In this document: piece after piece, positions 44,801 to 53,542 of the stretch
How the letters are laid out: every line of letters starts with the position of its first letter
How positions within the stretch are numbered: the first letter of the stretch is position 1
Origin: Bremerella alba
Lineage (GTDB): Bacteria > Planctomycetota > Planctomycetia > Pirellulales > Pirellulaceae
Length of the DNA: 64,000 nucleotides
Direction of reading: 5' to 3'
Assembly: GCF_013618625.1 (NCBI RefSeq)
Contig: NZ_JABRWO010000004.1
Span: 62,001 to 126,000 of the forward strand
The notes under the pieces: generated by a model
The model's database searches: none
What the model saw: only the letters and a program-made list of their open reading frames with translations
What the model was told of the DNA's origin: nothing
Made by a program: the position numbers and the translations under genes

Positions 44801-45322
44801 CCCGTCGAAGCCCCAGCGAAGCGTGTGCAGGATATGGTGCGTGTCTTCGGTTCCAAAGCCAGACAGCACCACTCGCTTTTCGTCGGCCTTGCCGTCGCCG
44901 TCGGTATCTTTCATGTGCAGTAGTTCAGTGCTGTTGGCGACGTACACACCACCGTCACCTGGCAGCACACCGGTCGGAATCAACAGGCCATCGGCGAAAA
45001 CGGTCGACTTATCGGCGGTGCCGTCTCCGTTAGTATCCTCCAGCATGAGGATCTTGTCGTCGGCCACCTGACCTGGCTCGATCTGAGGATAGACCGAACT
45101 CGACGCAACCCACAAGCGGCCTTGGGCGTCGAAGTTGATTTGAATCGGGCTGGCGATCATTGGCTCGGAAGCGAACAGGTTCACCTCGAATCCTTCGGCC
45201 ACGGTGAACGAACGTTGTTCGGCGGCCGGATCGGTTTCGGGAATGACCTTCAGATCACGCTGAGCAAACAAGGCTGCCGGAGCGAACAACAGCAGCAGCA
45301 AGGCAAAAGCAAAACGGTTCAT
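41855..45322 (-). CDS. PVC-type membrane-bound dehydrogenase with HEAT repeats and CxxCH haem site
   Basis: A 1155-residue exported protein with a Sec leader ('FALLLLLFAPAALFAQ'). Residues about 35-420 are a six-bladed sorbosone-dehydrogenase-like propeller ('GLLIPTGVLPGDGGVYVANS', 'DGAIYIADWYNP'). About 440-840 are HEAT repeats. A cytochrome c module follows with CFKCH at 878-882 (Cys878, Cys881, His882), then 'SLIILTDEGKVLTGIPV', and a C-terminal beta-domain. Such multidomain proteins abound in Planctomycetes and are thought to oxidise sugars or related compounds in the periplasm. It starts 53 bp after the SGNH gene upstream, likely co-transcribed. Confidence 0.88.
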   Translation of the reverse strand: MNRFAFALLLLLFAPAALFAQRDLKVIPETDPAAEQRSFTVAEGFEVNLFASEPMIASPIQINFDAQGRLWVASSSVYPQIEPGQVADDKILMLEDTNGDGTADKSTVFADGLLIPTGVLPGDGGVYVANSTELLHMKDTDGDGKADEKRVVLSGFGTEDTHHILHTLRWGFDGMMYFNQSIYIHSHIETPHGVRRLNAGGIWQFRPETLELDVFCRGYVNTWGHHFNDYGANFATDGAYSEGINYTFPGAVFATASNSRRQLHGLNPGSPKHCGLELVGGSHLPEDWQTSAITNDFRAHRVCRFVLEEDGSGFASRQAEDVIKASHGAFRPVDVKMGPDGAIYIADWYNPIIQHGEVDFRDPRRDHVHGRIWRVTKKDSPLIKPQNLHDASIDELLTALTSPEKWVRTHAKLQLKLRPRTDVLEKLATWMQQRAKEDPANAHQRLEGLWAYQALDEINEPLLLELLASPNHNIRAAAVRVASQWYDEVSEPLALFTAAVRDEHPRVRLEGVRALATVPSSQAMIVGLEATRQPMDRFLDFAVWQLVEDLAPVWIPELQEAVANNDTNSKIFQDAKAHPESWAFAFEAIPNAEVAEAAIVLLPEADAKTSGRLVELAAQRGGSQLLGNLFTSILPEGSRSGDNSQIVPILKSFLVAMQVRKTKPKGDLAAIETLYASDSPEVAALAFDTAIAWNVASQDLVRGYASGEKELPQAARVAAVNALAKMPGQPTAKLLVDLIHTDSADQALRLAALESLATIALPNAANQTAMLLAKEGNPISADALLAPFVSRKQGQLRLAAALKDKKLPRDQAQLALRSVRSSSQASPELVGAIQAAGGLAEGVRQWSDKELADITILAMQSGDPHAGEAIFRKEELNCFKCHAIGEAGGSVGPNLISLGASAQPDYIVESLLRPSAKVKENFHSLIILTDEGKVLTGIPVRENNDLLVLRDAEGREIEIPQEAIEDRAEGRSLMPDGSIDALTTKEIVDLAAFMTKLGKAEEFSIGNQKYMRSWKTLTFNNESLRAINRSSNNTVAAGHPSFVWKPVFSQVDGGIPLAELPVYYPHRNQPQFAYVQTDIEVASGGTFRFAFEGPEGLSVWLDGKPIPTAKELEANWQPGVHQLTLAINLGERKETVKVRLLEEESTGRLATAAKK

Positions 45323-45375
45323 GGGAACGAATATCTCAATATTGAGGAAGATGGATTCAAAATGAGGAGGAGATC

Positions 45376-46590
45376 TTAGTTAGCCGATTCTTCAAACTTT
45401 AGGTCGTACGCGACCGGCTGCTTTAACTCGAAGATCTTCTTATCTTGCTGCTGGATCAGAGGATCGAATTGTGGAATCTCGACGGCGTTGTTTCCCTGCT
45501 CGTGCTTGCGAAACAGATAGAGATACGTTTCGTTCTGCGGTCGATATCGATCAAAGAAGAGTTGGTTCTTACGAAGGATCGCTTGGCGGATTTGTTCCGT
45601 CTTGCTGTAAAGGTTCGCGGCAGGAATATCGACCCCACGTCCCCACTGCTCGGTGCTTGCGCTCACGCCAGGCGCGTCCCCAGGGCCCTGCAAGACGCAA
45701 TTGCCTTGCTGATCGAAATGAATGACGCATTGAATCGACTGAGGTGCCGGCGTACCGGGGGCAGCGGCATACGGCAGCGGGACTGAAACCTTATCGTTTG
45801 GTTTCAAGGGATTGGCCGCGACGGCTTTCAACGGGGATTCACTCGACCATGTCCCAGGGGTCAAGCTTTGCACCATCTTCGGTGCCAGATACCAATACCC
45901 AAAACCAGTCAGATGCATTCCGTTGTCGGTCAGATGCTCCGGAGCTTTCTTACCGGTCGACTGATATTTGGCAAACGCCTCGTTCATGCCCATCGTGCGG
46001 TGGCCACGGTCGTAGGCCAACTGCCGGATCGCCTTGGCGTACAACGTAACATCTGCGTTGTACTGTTCGGGATTGGGCAGGGGCGGGCCGAGATTCTCCA
46101 TCGGCAGGGGTTGGATCAGGACAATGCGTTGGGCTCGCTTTTCCAATTCATCAAGCAGCTTCTCGTAGTTCGACTTGAACTCTTCCAATCCTTCCTTGCC
46201 GCGGAACGCTTCATTGGTTCCGTAGCCGACAAAGATCACCGTGGGGTCGACAAGATCCAGCGACTTGGTCAGATGCGACCAGGCCTCTTTCTGATTGCCA
46301 AAGCGTGCCCGAGAGATGCCGGTGACGGTGTCGCCACTCCAGCCAAGGTTTCGCATGGTGAAGTTGGTTTCCGGCAGGGCCAGATTCAAGGCCAACTCGA
46401 AGTAACCGTACTGCTGCTCTCGTTCAATGAACGTTCCACCGACAAGGGCAATTCGATCGCCGTCACGGATGTATTCTTTGACATCGCGAGAACCACCAAA
46501 CTGAGCGAACGAGTCAGCACAAATCAGTACTGACAGAACAATCCCTACAGAGCAGGGAATAAGCCGAAAAGTCCAGGGGCTACCAATCAC
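45376..46590 (-). CDS. Exported SGNH/GDSL-type hydrolase
   Basis: A 404-residue protein with an N-terminal hydrophobic leader ('GIVLSVLICADSFAQ'). 'DRIALVGGTFIEREQ' is a degenerate block I, 'NFTMRNLGWSGDTVTG' and 'VIFVGYGTNEAF' are SGNH blocks, and 'NGMHLTGFGYWYLA' near 215 gives the catalytic His in DxxH form. GTG at 46588-46590 is chosen because GGAG lies eight bases upstream; TTG at 46596 is the alternative. Likely ester or acetyl removal from an extracellular glycan, in an operon with the PVC dehydrogenase. Confidence 0.85.
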   Translation of the reverse strand: MIGSPWTFRLIPCSVGIVLSVLICADSFAQFGGSRDVKEYIRDGDRIALVGGTFIEREQQYGYFELALNLALPETNFTMRNLGWSGDTVTGISRARFGNQKEAWSHLTKSLDLVDPTVIFVGYGTNEAFRGKEGLEEFKSNYEKLLDELEKRAQRIVLIQPLPMENLGPPLPNPEQYNADVTLYAKAIRQLAYDRGHRTMGMNEAFAKYQSTGKKAPEHLTDNGMHLTGFGYWYLAPKMVQSLTPGTWSSESPLKAVAANPLKPNDKVSVPLPYAAAPGTPAPQSIQCVIHFDQQGNCVLQGPGDAPGVSASTEQWGRGVDIPAANLYSKTEQIRQAILRKNQLFFDRYRPQNETYLYLFRKHEQGNNAVEIPQFDPLIQQQDKKIFELKQPVAYDLKFEESAN

Positions 46591-46855
46591 GGGCAATGCT
46601 CCAGATTCGAGCGAATGAAGGTCTAAACGAGGCAGGGCAGGGAGGTAATACTAGTGTAGCTGCTGAACACCAAACTTCCAGTTAGGAACATCCGGACTTA
46701 GTTTTTCAGAAAACCCAAAAGTCGGCCGGCTTGATTTGCCCTAATTAAGTGCTTTCTTGTTAGAATAATTGATTGCCTCTGGCCGCGCCGGGGAGCTCTT
46801 GTCCAACTTCCCCTTCCGCGCGACCAATCGATATCGCCACGTTTCGGAGCCCCGC

Positions 46856-47986
46856 ATGCTGTCGAGTTCCTGCCCTCGTTGTCACGACTCCATTCGCATC
46901 CCTGCGTTTGCCAAGGAGACGTCCGTTATTCGCTGCCCACGTTGCACCGAAGAATTTCCTTTGAGCGAAATCTTTTCTAGCTTGCCACCGGAAGCCGAGA
47001 TCGTTTCCGGGCCCGGCTCCGAAGTCAACATTGCGGCCCCGGCAGGTCTCGCGGATACGAGCGAATACAACTTGGTTGGCGCGTCGAACGAACCGACAAC
47101 TGATTTTCAGATCAGAGATTCGGGTCCCCTCGCAAGTGGTCCGCCAATGGCGAAGATCGATTCGTCACGACCTAGCCGCAAGCCGAAGAAGTCGGAACCC
47201 AACCCGATCCTCGAGTTCGCCAAGATCATCGTGGGTGGTGCCGCCGGCTTGGCAATCGCTGTGGTGGCGATCATGTGGTTCGGTCACCAGGACGTTTTTA
47301 AGATCGTCCCGAAGCTTCCTACCCAAGTTTATTTTCTGATCCCTGACGAACTGAGAACGAAGGAGATGAAAACGCTCGCCGCGGAAGGTAATTCGCCTAC
47401 CGTGCCCCCTTCCGATTCAGACGTCCCGGTCGAGTCGATTCCGACGGAAGGAGCCCCGGTCGACGATGCCTCGGATGCGGATAATCAGGTTTCGAGAAAC
47501 CAACCGGTAGACAACCCCAACGAGAGCCCATTGGCCGCAGCGTTCAACGAGCAGGTCAATGCGTCGAAGCAATCGACACCCGAGAAGAAACCAGCAGCGA
47601 AGCCGAACCCCAAACCAGAGGGACGAAGAGTCAACGCGGAGATGCCGGTAAGCAAACCGGCTGGTGCGGCAGAGCCGAAAGCCGAGCCCAAAGAGCCTTC
47701 CGTTGAACCGAAGAAGAAACCTTCAGCCAAGCCGATGCAGCCGACCACCGAACCCGAAATGACCGAGGAGCCGGCGAAAGCCCCCCAGGCCAAGCCGACA
47801 GAGCCTGCAGCAGAGTCAAAAGAACCAACACCGATCGATCCGGTGTTGGTTGAAATGATTACTGAAGCATCGGAAGAACTTGGGCCAATCGGGGCCGAGA
47901 TTCCTCCGCCCGCTCAAGCTGGTCAGGCCGAGCCTGTTAGTGAGGGTAATGTCGACCTATCTCCGGTCGATGATGGCGATAAGTAG
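46856..47986 (+). CDS. MJ0042-type zinc-ribbon membrane protein with Pro/Glu/Lys-rich tail
   Basis: A 376-residue protein. The start 'MLSSSCPRCHDSIRIPAFA' with 'VIRCPRCTEEFPLSEIF' gives two CxxC pairs, an MJ0042-like zinc ribbon. A transmembrane helix lies at about 120-142 ('IIVGGAAGLAIAVVAIMWFG'). Beyond it is a long Pro/Lys/Glu/Ala-rich region like the YceI linker. The ribbon faces the cytoplasm in the usual reading. ATG at 46856 with GGAG upstream is preferred over the 46769 start. The gene end overlaps the convergent gmhB by 50 bp. Confidence 0.78.
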   Translation: MLSSSCPRCHDSIRIPAFAKETSVIRCPRCTEEFPLSEIFSSLPPEAEIVSGPGSEVNIAAPAGLADTSEYNLVGASNEPTTDFQIRDSGPLASGPPMAKIDSSRPSRKPKKSEPNPILEFAKIIVGGAAGLAIAVVAIMWFGHQDVFKIVPKLPTQVYFLIPDELRTKEMKTLAAEGNSPTVPPSDSDVPVESIPTEGAPVDDASDADNQVSRNQPVDNPNESPLAAAFNEQVNASKQSTPEKKPAAKPNPKPEGRRVNAEMPVSKPAGAAEPKAEPKEPSVEPKKKPSAKPMQPTTEPEMTEEPAKAPQAKPTEPAAESKEPTPIDPVLVEMITEASEELGPIGAEIPPPAQAGQAEPVSEGNVDLSPVDDGDK

Positions 47987-48641
47987 ACGCGAACTTAGGT
48001 GCCTTCAAACTTTGCGGTTTGGTTTGATCGAGGGCGGACAAAATTTGTTCAACTGCCGCAGCTAAGTCGTCCACGATGTTGGTGACCAGGGCCGCACCGG
48101 TCGCTTCCGCTTCGCGAAGCAGCTCTTCTTCGGTCTTCTTTCCGTAGCCGGTCCGTACCAGGATGCCGCGTGCTCCGGAGTTGACTGCGGCACGCAGGTC
48201 GGATCGCTTGTCTCCGACGACGTAAGCCTGACTGAGGGAAACGTTCTCCTGAGCAGCCGCAGCACTAAGCATCCCGATGCGGGGCTTGCGGCATTCGCAA
48301 TCGACCGCGTACTTTCTCACAATCGCATCCGGATGATGAGGGCAATAGTAGTACGAAGTGACGGAAGCTCCCTGATCGGCCAACAACTTGTCCATATAGT
48401 TGTGCACGTCCTGAACATCGTCTTCGCTGTAGTAGCCGCGCGCGATGCCAGACTGATTGGTGACGACGATCACCGGAATGCCTACCTGATTCAAGCGGGC
48501 AATCGCTTCGGCAGCCCCGGGAATGATCCGCAGTTGGTGGGGCGAACCAAGGTATTTTACCTCTTCATTGATCGTGCCGTCGCGGTCCAGGAAGACGGCC
48601 GGTCGGCCAGGTCCAGTCCAGATCTTCGTATCTATCGCCAT
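47937..48641 (-). CDS. gmhB: D-glycero-D-manno-heptose-1,7-bisphosphate 7-phosphatase
   Basis: A 234-residue HAD phosphatase, making heptose-1-phosphate for LPS core. 'PAVFLDRDGTINEEV' near residue 14 has the nucleophile Asp. Zinc ligands are in 'YYCPHHPDAIVRKYAVDCEC', followed by 'CRKPRIGML'. 'YVVGDKRSDLRAAVNSGA' gives the last motif. The 25 residues after about 205 extend beyond a typical GmhB and overlap the opposite-strand zinc-ribbon gene. Its presence supports an LPS-type outer membrane. Confidence 0.9.
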   Translation of the reverse strand: MAIDTKIWTGPGRPAVFLDRDGTINEEVKYLGSPHQLRIIPGAAEAIARLNQVGIPVIVVTNQSGIARGYYSEDDVQDVHNYMDKLLADQGASVTSYYYCPHHPDAIVRKYAVDCECRKPRIGMLSAAAAQENVSLSQAYVVGDKRSDLRAAVNSGARGILVRTGYGKKTEEELLREAEATGAALVTNIVDDLAAAVEQILSALDQTKPQSLKAPKFASTYRHHRPEIGRHYPH

Positions 48642-48853
48642 GCCAGCTGGTCCATGCTAGAACTCAAAGAAACCTCTTGGTCGGGTCGTTGTAATATTTT
48701 CATCGACCAATCCCAAGGTCAATCTTCACCGTTAATTCAAGTCGAAACCTTCATCTGGGGGCCCCAGTCGGGGTGCTTTTCCGCTAGAATGCGACATTCG
48801 GCCCCGGATTTGACCCAAGCAAAGTTTTCCGCATAAAAAGGCTCGACGGACTG

Positions 48854-51025
48854 ATGACGCAGGAAATAACGGCACGCTTGATCGACCAGACCCTGAAGAC
48901 CGCTTCACCGGAAACCGATCTAACCGATGCCTCGTGGCGAGACGCGTATTCTGACCGTGATCTAGGCTGGCTTCAATTCAATAGCCGCGTCCTGCACGAG
49001 GCACTCGATGAGCGTAATCCGGCCTTAGAGCGTATCAAATTCCTGGCTATCTTTACGTCGAATCTGGACGAATTCTTTATGAAGCGGATCGGCTTGCTGC
49101 GTACCCGTAGCCAGGCCGAACGTCTTAAGAACAAAGTCATTGGTCCAGTCCCGGTGCAGCAACGCCTGCAAGAGATGCGTCAGGTCATTATTCCTATGCA
49201 GAAGAAGCGTGCCCAATGCTTCCGCAATGAGCTCAAACCGCTTCTGGCCGAGCACAACATCCATCTTCTGGATTGGGACCAACTCAGCGATTCCCAACGC
49301 GAGAAAGCACACCTCTTTTTCAATCGCAACGTCTACCCGGCACTGACGCCGTTGGCGCTCGATCCTGGGCACCCATTCCCATACATGTCGAACCTATCGA
49401 CATCGCTCGGCTTTGTTCTGCGTGTGCCAGATTCGGAAGAGAATTTGTTTGCCCGGGTCAAGGTTCCCAACATTCTGCCACAATGGATACAACTCGATTC
49501 AGAGATGGATGACGCGCGGTCATACATTCGTCTGGCCGATCTCATTCATTACAACGCCGAGAAGCTGTTCCCCGGCATGACGATTATCGACTCGACGCTG
49601 TTCCGCCTTACGCGAAACTCGGAGGTCGAAATTGAAGACGACGACGAATCCGAAAGCATCCGCACGATCGTCGCGGAAGAACTTCGTCAACGAAAGTTCG
49701 AGCCGGTCGTGCGTCTAGAGCTTTCGGAAAACCCTAACCCGTGGGTTCGCTCGCTGTTGATGCACCAATTCGATCTCTCGGAAGATGACGTCTACGAAGT
49801 ACCGGGCGAGTTGGACTATGCCGGCATGTGGCCGTTGGCATCGCTCGACATCAAAGAACTTCGTGATGAACCATGGAACCCGATCGTTCCGGCCGACCTG
49901 GCTGGTGAAGAAGCGGATATCTTCTCGGCCATCAAGGCCGGTGACTTCCTCGTGCATCATCCGTATGAAAGCTTCGATGCCAGTGTCGAGCAGTTCATTC
50001 GTGCCGCAGCGAACGATCCCAAAGTGATCGCGATCAAGATGACCGTCTACCGGGTCGGTGACGACACGCCGTTTGTGCGTAGCCTGATCCGTGCTGCCGA
50101 GACCGGCAAGCAAGTTGCCTGCTTGATCGAACTCAAGGCCCGCTTCGATGAAGAGCGAAATTTGCACTGGGCGAAGGAGCTCGAAAAGATCGGTGCCCAT
50201 GTTGTTTACGGTGTTCTTGGTCTAAAAACGCACACGAAAATTGCCTTGGTGGTTCGTCAGGAATCGGACGGTATCCGTTGCTATGCTCATATCGGTACCG
50301 GAAATTACCACGTAAAAACGGCGCGGCTCTATACCGACCTGGGGCTGTTCACTTGCGATCCGATGCTGACAACCGACGTGGTGAATTTATTCCATGCCCT
50401 GACGGGGCGTTCTCGCGAACCCAGTTTCCAAAAGTTGCTGGTAGCGCCAACCAACATGCGCGAGCAGTTCCTGGAAAAGACACGCCGCGAGATCGAGAAC
50501 AAAAAAGCAGGCAAGCCCGCGATGATCATCATCAAGGTCAACCAGTTGGAAGACCCAGAGATGTGCCAAGGCATTGTCGCCGCATCCCAGGCCGGTGTTC
50601 AAGTTGAATGCTTGGTGCGCGGCTTCTCTTGCCTGCGTGCTGGCGTGCCTGGCCTGACGGAAAATGTAACCATCCGCAGTATCATTGGACGATTCCTAGA
50701 GCATTCCCGCATCTTCTTTTTCGCCAACGGATCGGACGACCCCCTCGATGGCGAATACTATATCGGCTCGGCCGACTGGATGCAGCGTAACCTCAGCAAT
50801 CGCGTCGAAGCCGTCACGCCGATCGAATTGCGGGGACACAAAGAGCGACTGTGGGAAATTCTAGACGTGCTGATGAGAGATCGTCGCCAGGCCTGGGTCA
50901 TGAAACCCGACGGAGAATACGAGCAGCTTGTTCCTTCGGACAGCGACAGCGACATCGCGCGACTCGGCTCGCATCGCACATTGATGCTATTGACCCAGCA
51001 GCGACTAAAAGAACGCATTAAGTAA
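48854..51025 (+). CDS. ppk1: Polyphosphate kinase 1
   Basis: PPK1 transfers the gamma-phosphate of ATP to polyphosphate via a phosphohistidine. At 723 residues it is full length. 'DLGWLQFNSRVLHEALDERNP' begins the N-terminal domain, then 'FFMKRIGLLRTR' and 'PALTPLALDPGHPFPYM' in the head domain. The catalytic 'YAHIGTGNYHVKTARLYTDLGLFT' region near residue 480 holds the autophosphorylated His, and 'YIGSADWMQRNLSNRVEAV' near 635 is the second PLD-like half. Inorganic polyphosphate is used for storage and stress. No ppx is adjacent. Confidence 0.95.
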   Translation: MTQEITARLIDQTLKTASPETDLTDASWRDAYSDRDLGWLQFNSRVLHEALDERNPALERIKFLAIFTSNLDEFFMKRIGLLRTRSQAERLKNKVIGPVPVQQRLQEMRQVIIPMQKKRAQCFRNELKPLLAEHNIHLLDWDQLSDSQREKAHLFFNRNVYPALTPLALDPGHPFPYMSNLSTSLGFVLRVPDSEENLFARVKVPNILPQWIQLDSEMDDARSYIRLADLIHYNAEKLFPGMTIIDSTLFRLTRNSEVEIEDDDESESIRTIVAEELRQRKFEPVVRLELSENPNPWVRSLLMHQFDLSEDDVYEVPGELDYAGMWPLASLDIKELRDEPWNPIVPADLAGEEADIFSAIKAGDFLVHHPYESFDASVEQFIRAAANDPKVIAIKMTVYRVGDDTPFVRSLIRAAETGKQVACLIELKARFDEERNLHWAKELEKIGAHVVYGVLGLKTHTKIALVVRQESDGIRCYAHIGTGNYHVKTARLYTDLGLFTCDPMLTTDVVNLFHALTGRSREPSFQKLLVAPTNMREQFLEKTRREIENKKAGKPAMIIIKVNQLEDPEMCQGIVAASQAGVQVECLVRGFSCLRAGVPGLTENVTIRSIIGRFLEHSRIFFFANGSDDPLDGEYYIGSADWMQRNLSNRVEAVTPIELRGHKERLWEILDVLMRDRRQAWVMKPDGEYEQLVPSDSDSDIARLGSHRTLMLLTQQRLKERIK

Positions 51026-51142
51026 GCCCAAGCTTTGCTGTTGAACCAATTCCCACCTTAGTCGTACATCGACATGTGCGAATGTTTTCGTAAGCTAATT
51101 TAGCCCCCTGGAGAGTCACCCTTCGCCTCAGGAGTACGATCG

Positions 51143-52264
51143 ATGCCCACACTTCGCGTATTTCTCGCTACCTTACTGGTTGTCGCCTGCCTGTTCTCGA
51201 CTTCGATCTGCGCCCAAGACCCAGCTGTCACCGCTGCTCAGCAATTTGAACCTCAATGGAACGCCAAGCAGTTAGAGCTGACTCCGGAAGAACAACGCAA
51301 TGTCTATGTGTACGAGCAGGGCAACCGTGCCGTCGTCCATATCACCACGCGAAGTGTCCAGATGGACAACTATTTTCTGATGGAGCGTCCAGCCGAAGGA
51401 TCGGGAAGCGGAAGCGTGCTCGATAAGCAAGGGCTCGTCTTGACGAACTATCACGTGATTGAAGGGGCCCGTGAGATCCGGGTTACGCTTTTCGATGGCG
51501 ATAGCTACGCTGCGGTACTGGTCGGCCAAGACCCGGTCAACGATATCGCGGTGTTAAAGATCGACGCGCCGAACGATGCGCTTCACCCAGTTCAGTTTGG
51601 CGATTCGACTCGTTTGAAGGTCGGCCAAAAGGTTTACGCGATTGGCAATCCATTTGGCTTAGAGAGAACGATGACTATTGGCATCATCTCGAGCTTGAAC
51701 CGCGTCCTGCCGTCGCGCAGCGGACGAACCATGAAGTCGATCATTCAAATCGATGCGGCTTTGAATCGCGGAAACTCAGGCGGTCCCTTGTTCGATAGCA
51801 GCGGTCGCCTGATCGGCATGAATACGGCGATTGCATCGAGTACTGGCGAAAACACAGGCGTCGGTTTCGCAATTCCGGTCGCGGCCATTGAGCGCGTTGT
51901 GCCCCAATTGGTAAAGAACGGCCGCGTCATTCGCCCCGACATTGGGATCACACGTGTTTATCAAACAGAACAGGGACTCACCGTTGCGACAGTAGCCCCT
52001 GGTGGTCCGGCCGACCAGGCCGGGATTCGCGGTTTTCGACTGGTGCGCGAACAGGTCCAGCGTGGTCCGTTTGTGTACGAGCAGACTCGCCTCGATCGCA
52101 GCGAAGCCGATACCATCGTGGGGATCGATGGACAGCAAGTTCAGTCCGCTGATGACCTGCTCTCGGTGATCGAGAACAAAAAGCCAGAGGAACAGATTGT
52201 CTTGAGTGTCCTACGTCAGGGCGAGAAGATCTCGGTGCCGGTCAAGCTTGGCTTAGAAGACTAG
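51143..52264 (+). CDS. HtrA/Deg-type trypsin-like serine protease with PDZ domain
   Basis: A 373-residue exported protease with leader 'FLATLLVVACLFSTSICAQ'. The trypsin-like domain has His104 in 'LTNYHVIEGA', Asp134 in 'PVNDIAVLKI', and Ser212 in 'LNRGNSGGPLFDSSG'. A single PDZ domain at about 255-365 contains 'GLTVATVAPGGPADQAGIRG' and 'ADTIVGIDGQQVQS'. Acts on misfolded or envelope proteins outside the cytoplasm. AGGAG precedes the ATG at good spacing. The next gene is 112 bp downstream. Confidence 0.92.
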   Translation: MPTLRVFLATLLVVACLFSTSICAQDPAVTAAQQFEPQWNAKQLELTPEEQRNVYVYEQGNRAVVHITTRSVQMDNYFLMERPAEGSGSGSVLDKQGLVLTNYHVIEGAREIRVTLFDGDSYAAVLVGQDPVNDIAVLKIDAPNDALHPVQFGDSTRLKVGQKVYAIGNPFGLERTMTIGIISSLNRVLPSRSGRTMKSIIQIDAALNRGNSGGPLFDSSGRLIGMNTAIASSTGENTGVGFAIPVAAIERVVPQLVKNGRVIRPDIGITRVYQTEQGLTVATVAPGGPADQAGIRGFRLVREQVQRGPFVYEQTRLDRSEADTIVGIDGQQVQSADDLLSVIENKKPEEQIVLSVLRQGEKISVPVKLGLED

Positions 52265-52376
52265 CCACCTACAAACGCCGGATACGCCTGATCATGACCA
52301 GACCGACACAATAGCAAAACACATTACGAGGGGCGAAAGTTAATCAACCAATGACGCGACTTCAACATTCTTTACC

Positions 52377-53537
52377 ATGATGCTCATGGAAGTTACCTAC
52401 GAAAATAAGCCGGATGATATCGCCGCTATTTTACATGGATTGCCTTGGGCAGATCGTCTGAGAGATTACCGGCACACGCTCAAAGTTCTGCTGGCCGTTT
52501 GGCCGCTCGCGGTGCTCTTCGTGATCTTGAGCGAGTGGTTTCTTCTGGCTTGCCTGCTGGGAGTGGTCGTCGTTTGTGCGCTGCTGTTATCGATTCTCTA
52601 CTGGCGTGCCTGGGCGAGCATCGGCAAGACTGCCAAGGTCATCCCTGGTCCGCAAACGTTGCGACTCTGGGATGACTACCTGGAATTGACGGCCGAGCGT
52701 GGCGGGTCGCGGCGAAGCTGGAACAAGGTTCCTCGTGTGCAGAACATGCCGGAACATGTCGTGATCTACATCCAAAAGATGCGAGCGTATGTTATTCCCA
52801 AGCGTTACTTTTCGACGCCCGAACAGGCAGAAGCATTCGCGACCAAAGCGCAGTCACTCAGAACCCAAGGCATCGAAACCCAGTCCCCGCTGATTGACTG
52901 GGAAGCATTTCGTAGCGACATGCAACTCGATCAATTTCGCTTGATTGAGCACCTGAAATGGGACCCCAATCCCGAGCTATACGCGCGTTTGATCACCCTG
53001 GGAATCAATGCGGATGGAAAGAACATGGTGCCCACAATCTGGGGGCTTATCAAGCAACTTATTTTGCCGATCATTTTGACCCTGCTCCTGATCGTGCTTC
53101 GCTATCAAGTGGGAATCAACACCGACGTTTTCTACTATTTGCTACTGATAATGACGTCGACGTTTCTCTTGGTTTTCGGGCTACAGTGGCATAGTCACGT
53201 TCAATTCCTGAAAGAACTGTTGGTGCAGCAGGATGTAACTCGGCCCGATGAAGCCTGGTTTTACGAAGAGGGAATCGCCACGCTTACCGAAGAAGGGGTC
53301 GGCTTTAGCCGCTGGAGCATATTGGATCAGGTAACCGATGATTGGGAAGCCATCGTGATCTACGACACCATGCCTTATATCTATCTGGCAATTCCTAAAA
53401 CAGCGTTACCCGACCCGGAGAAACAATCGGCCCTGTTCGAGCGTTTGAAACAGTGCACCGATATCGCGCACGATCGCGAAGAAGAAATTGTCTTAGCGGA
53501 AGTCACAGACAATCCGTTTCAATCGCCTAGAACTTAA
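52377..53537 (+). CDS. Membrane protein with two YcxB-like domains
   Basis: A 386-residue protein with two parallel halves. Residues about 1-165 have two helices near 37-75 and a beta domain ('LWDDYLELTAERGGSRRSW', 'NMPEHVVIYIQKMRAYVIPKRYF'). Residues about 210-380 repeat this: helices near 220-265 and a beta part ('FYEEGIATLTEEGVGFSRW', 'DDWEAIVIYDTMPYIYLAIPK'). The beta part with its final 'VIPKRYF / AIPKTAL' words matches YcxB. An internal duplication is likely. Function unknown. Three nearby Mets make the start uncertain. Confidence 0.7.
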   Translation: MMLMEVTYENKPDDIAAILHGLPWADRLRDYRHTLKVLLAVWPLAVLFVILSEWFLLACLLGVVVVCALLLSILYWRAWASIGKTAKVIPGPQTLRLWDDYLELTAERGGSRRSWNKVPRVQNMPEHVVIYIQKMRAYVIPKRYFSTPEQAEAFATKAQSLRTQGIETQSPLIDWEAFRSDMQLDQFRLIEHLKWDPNPELYARLITLGINADGKNMVPTIWGLIKQLILPIILTLLLIVLRYQVGINTDVFYYLLLIMTSTFLLVFGLQWHSHVQFLKELLVQQDVTRPDEAWFYEEGIATLTEEGVGFSRWSILDQVTDDWEAIVIYDTMPYIYLAIPKTALPDPEKQSALFERLKQCTDIAHDREEEIVLAEVTDNPFQSPRT

Positions 53538-53542
53538 GTCGA

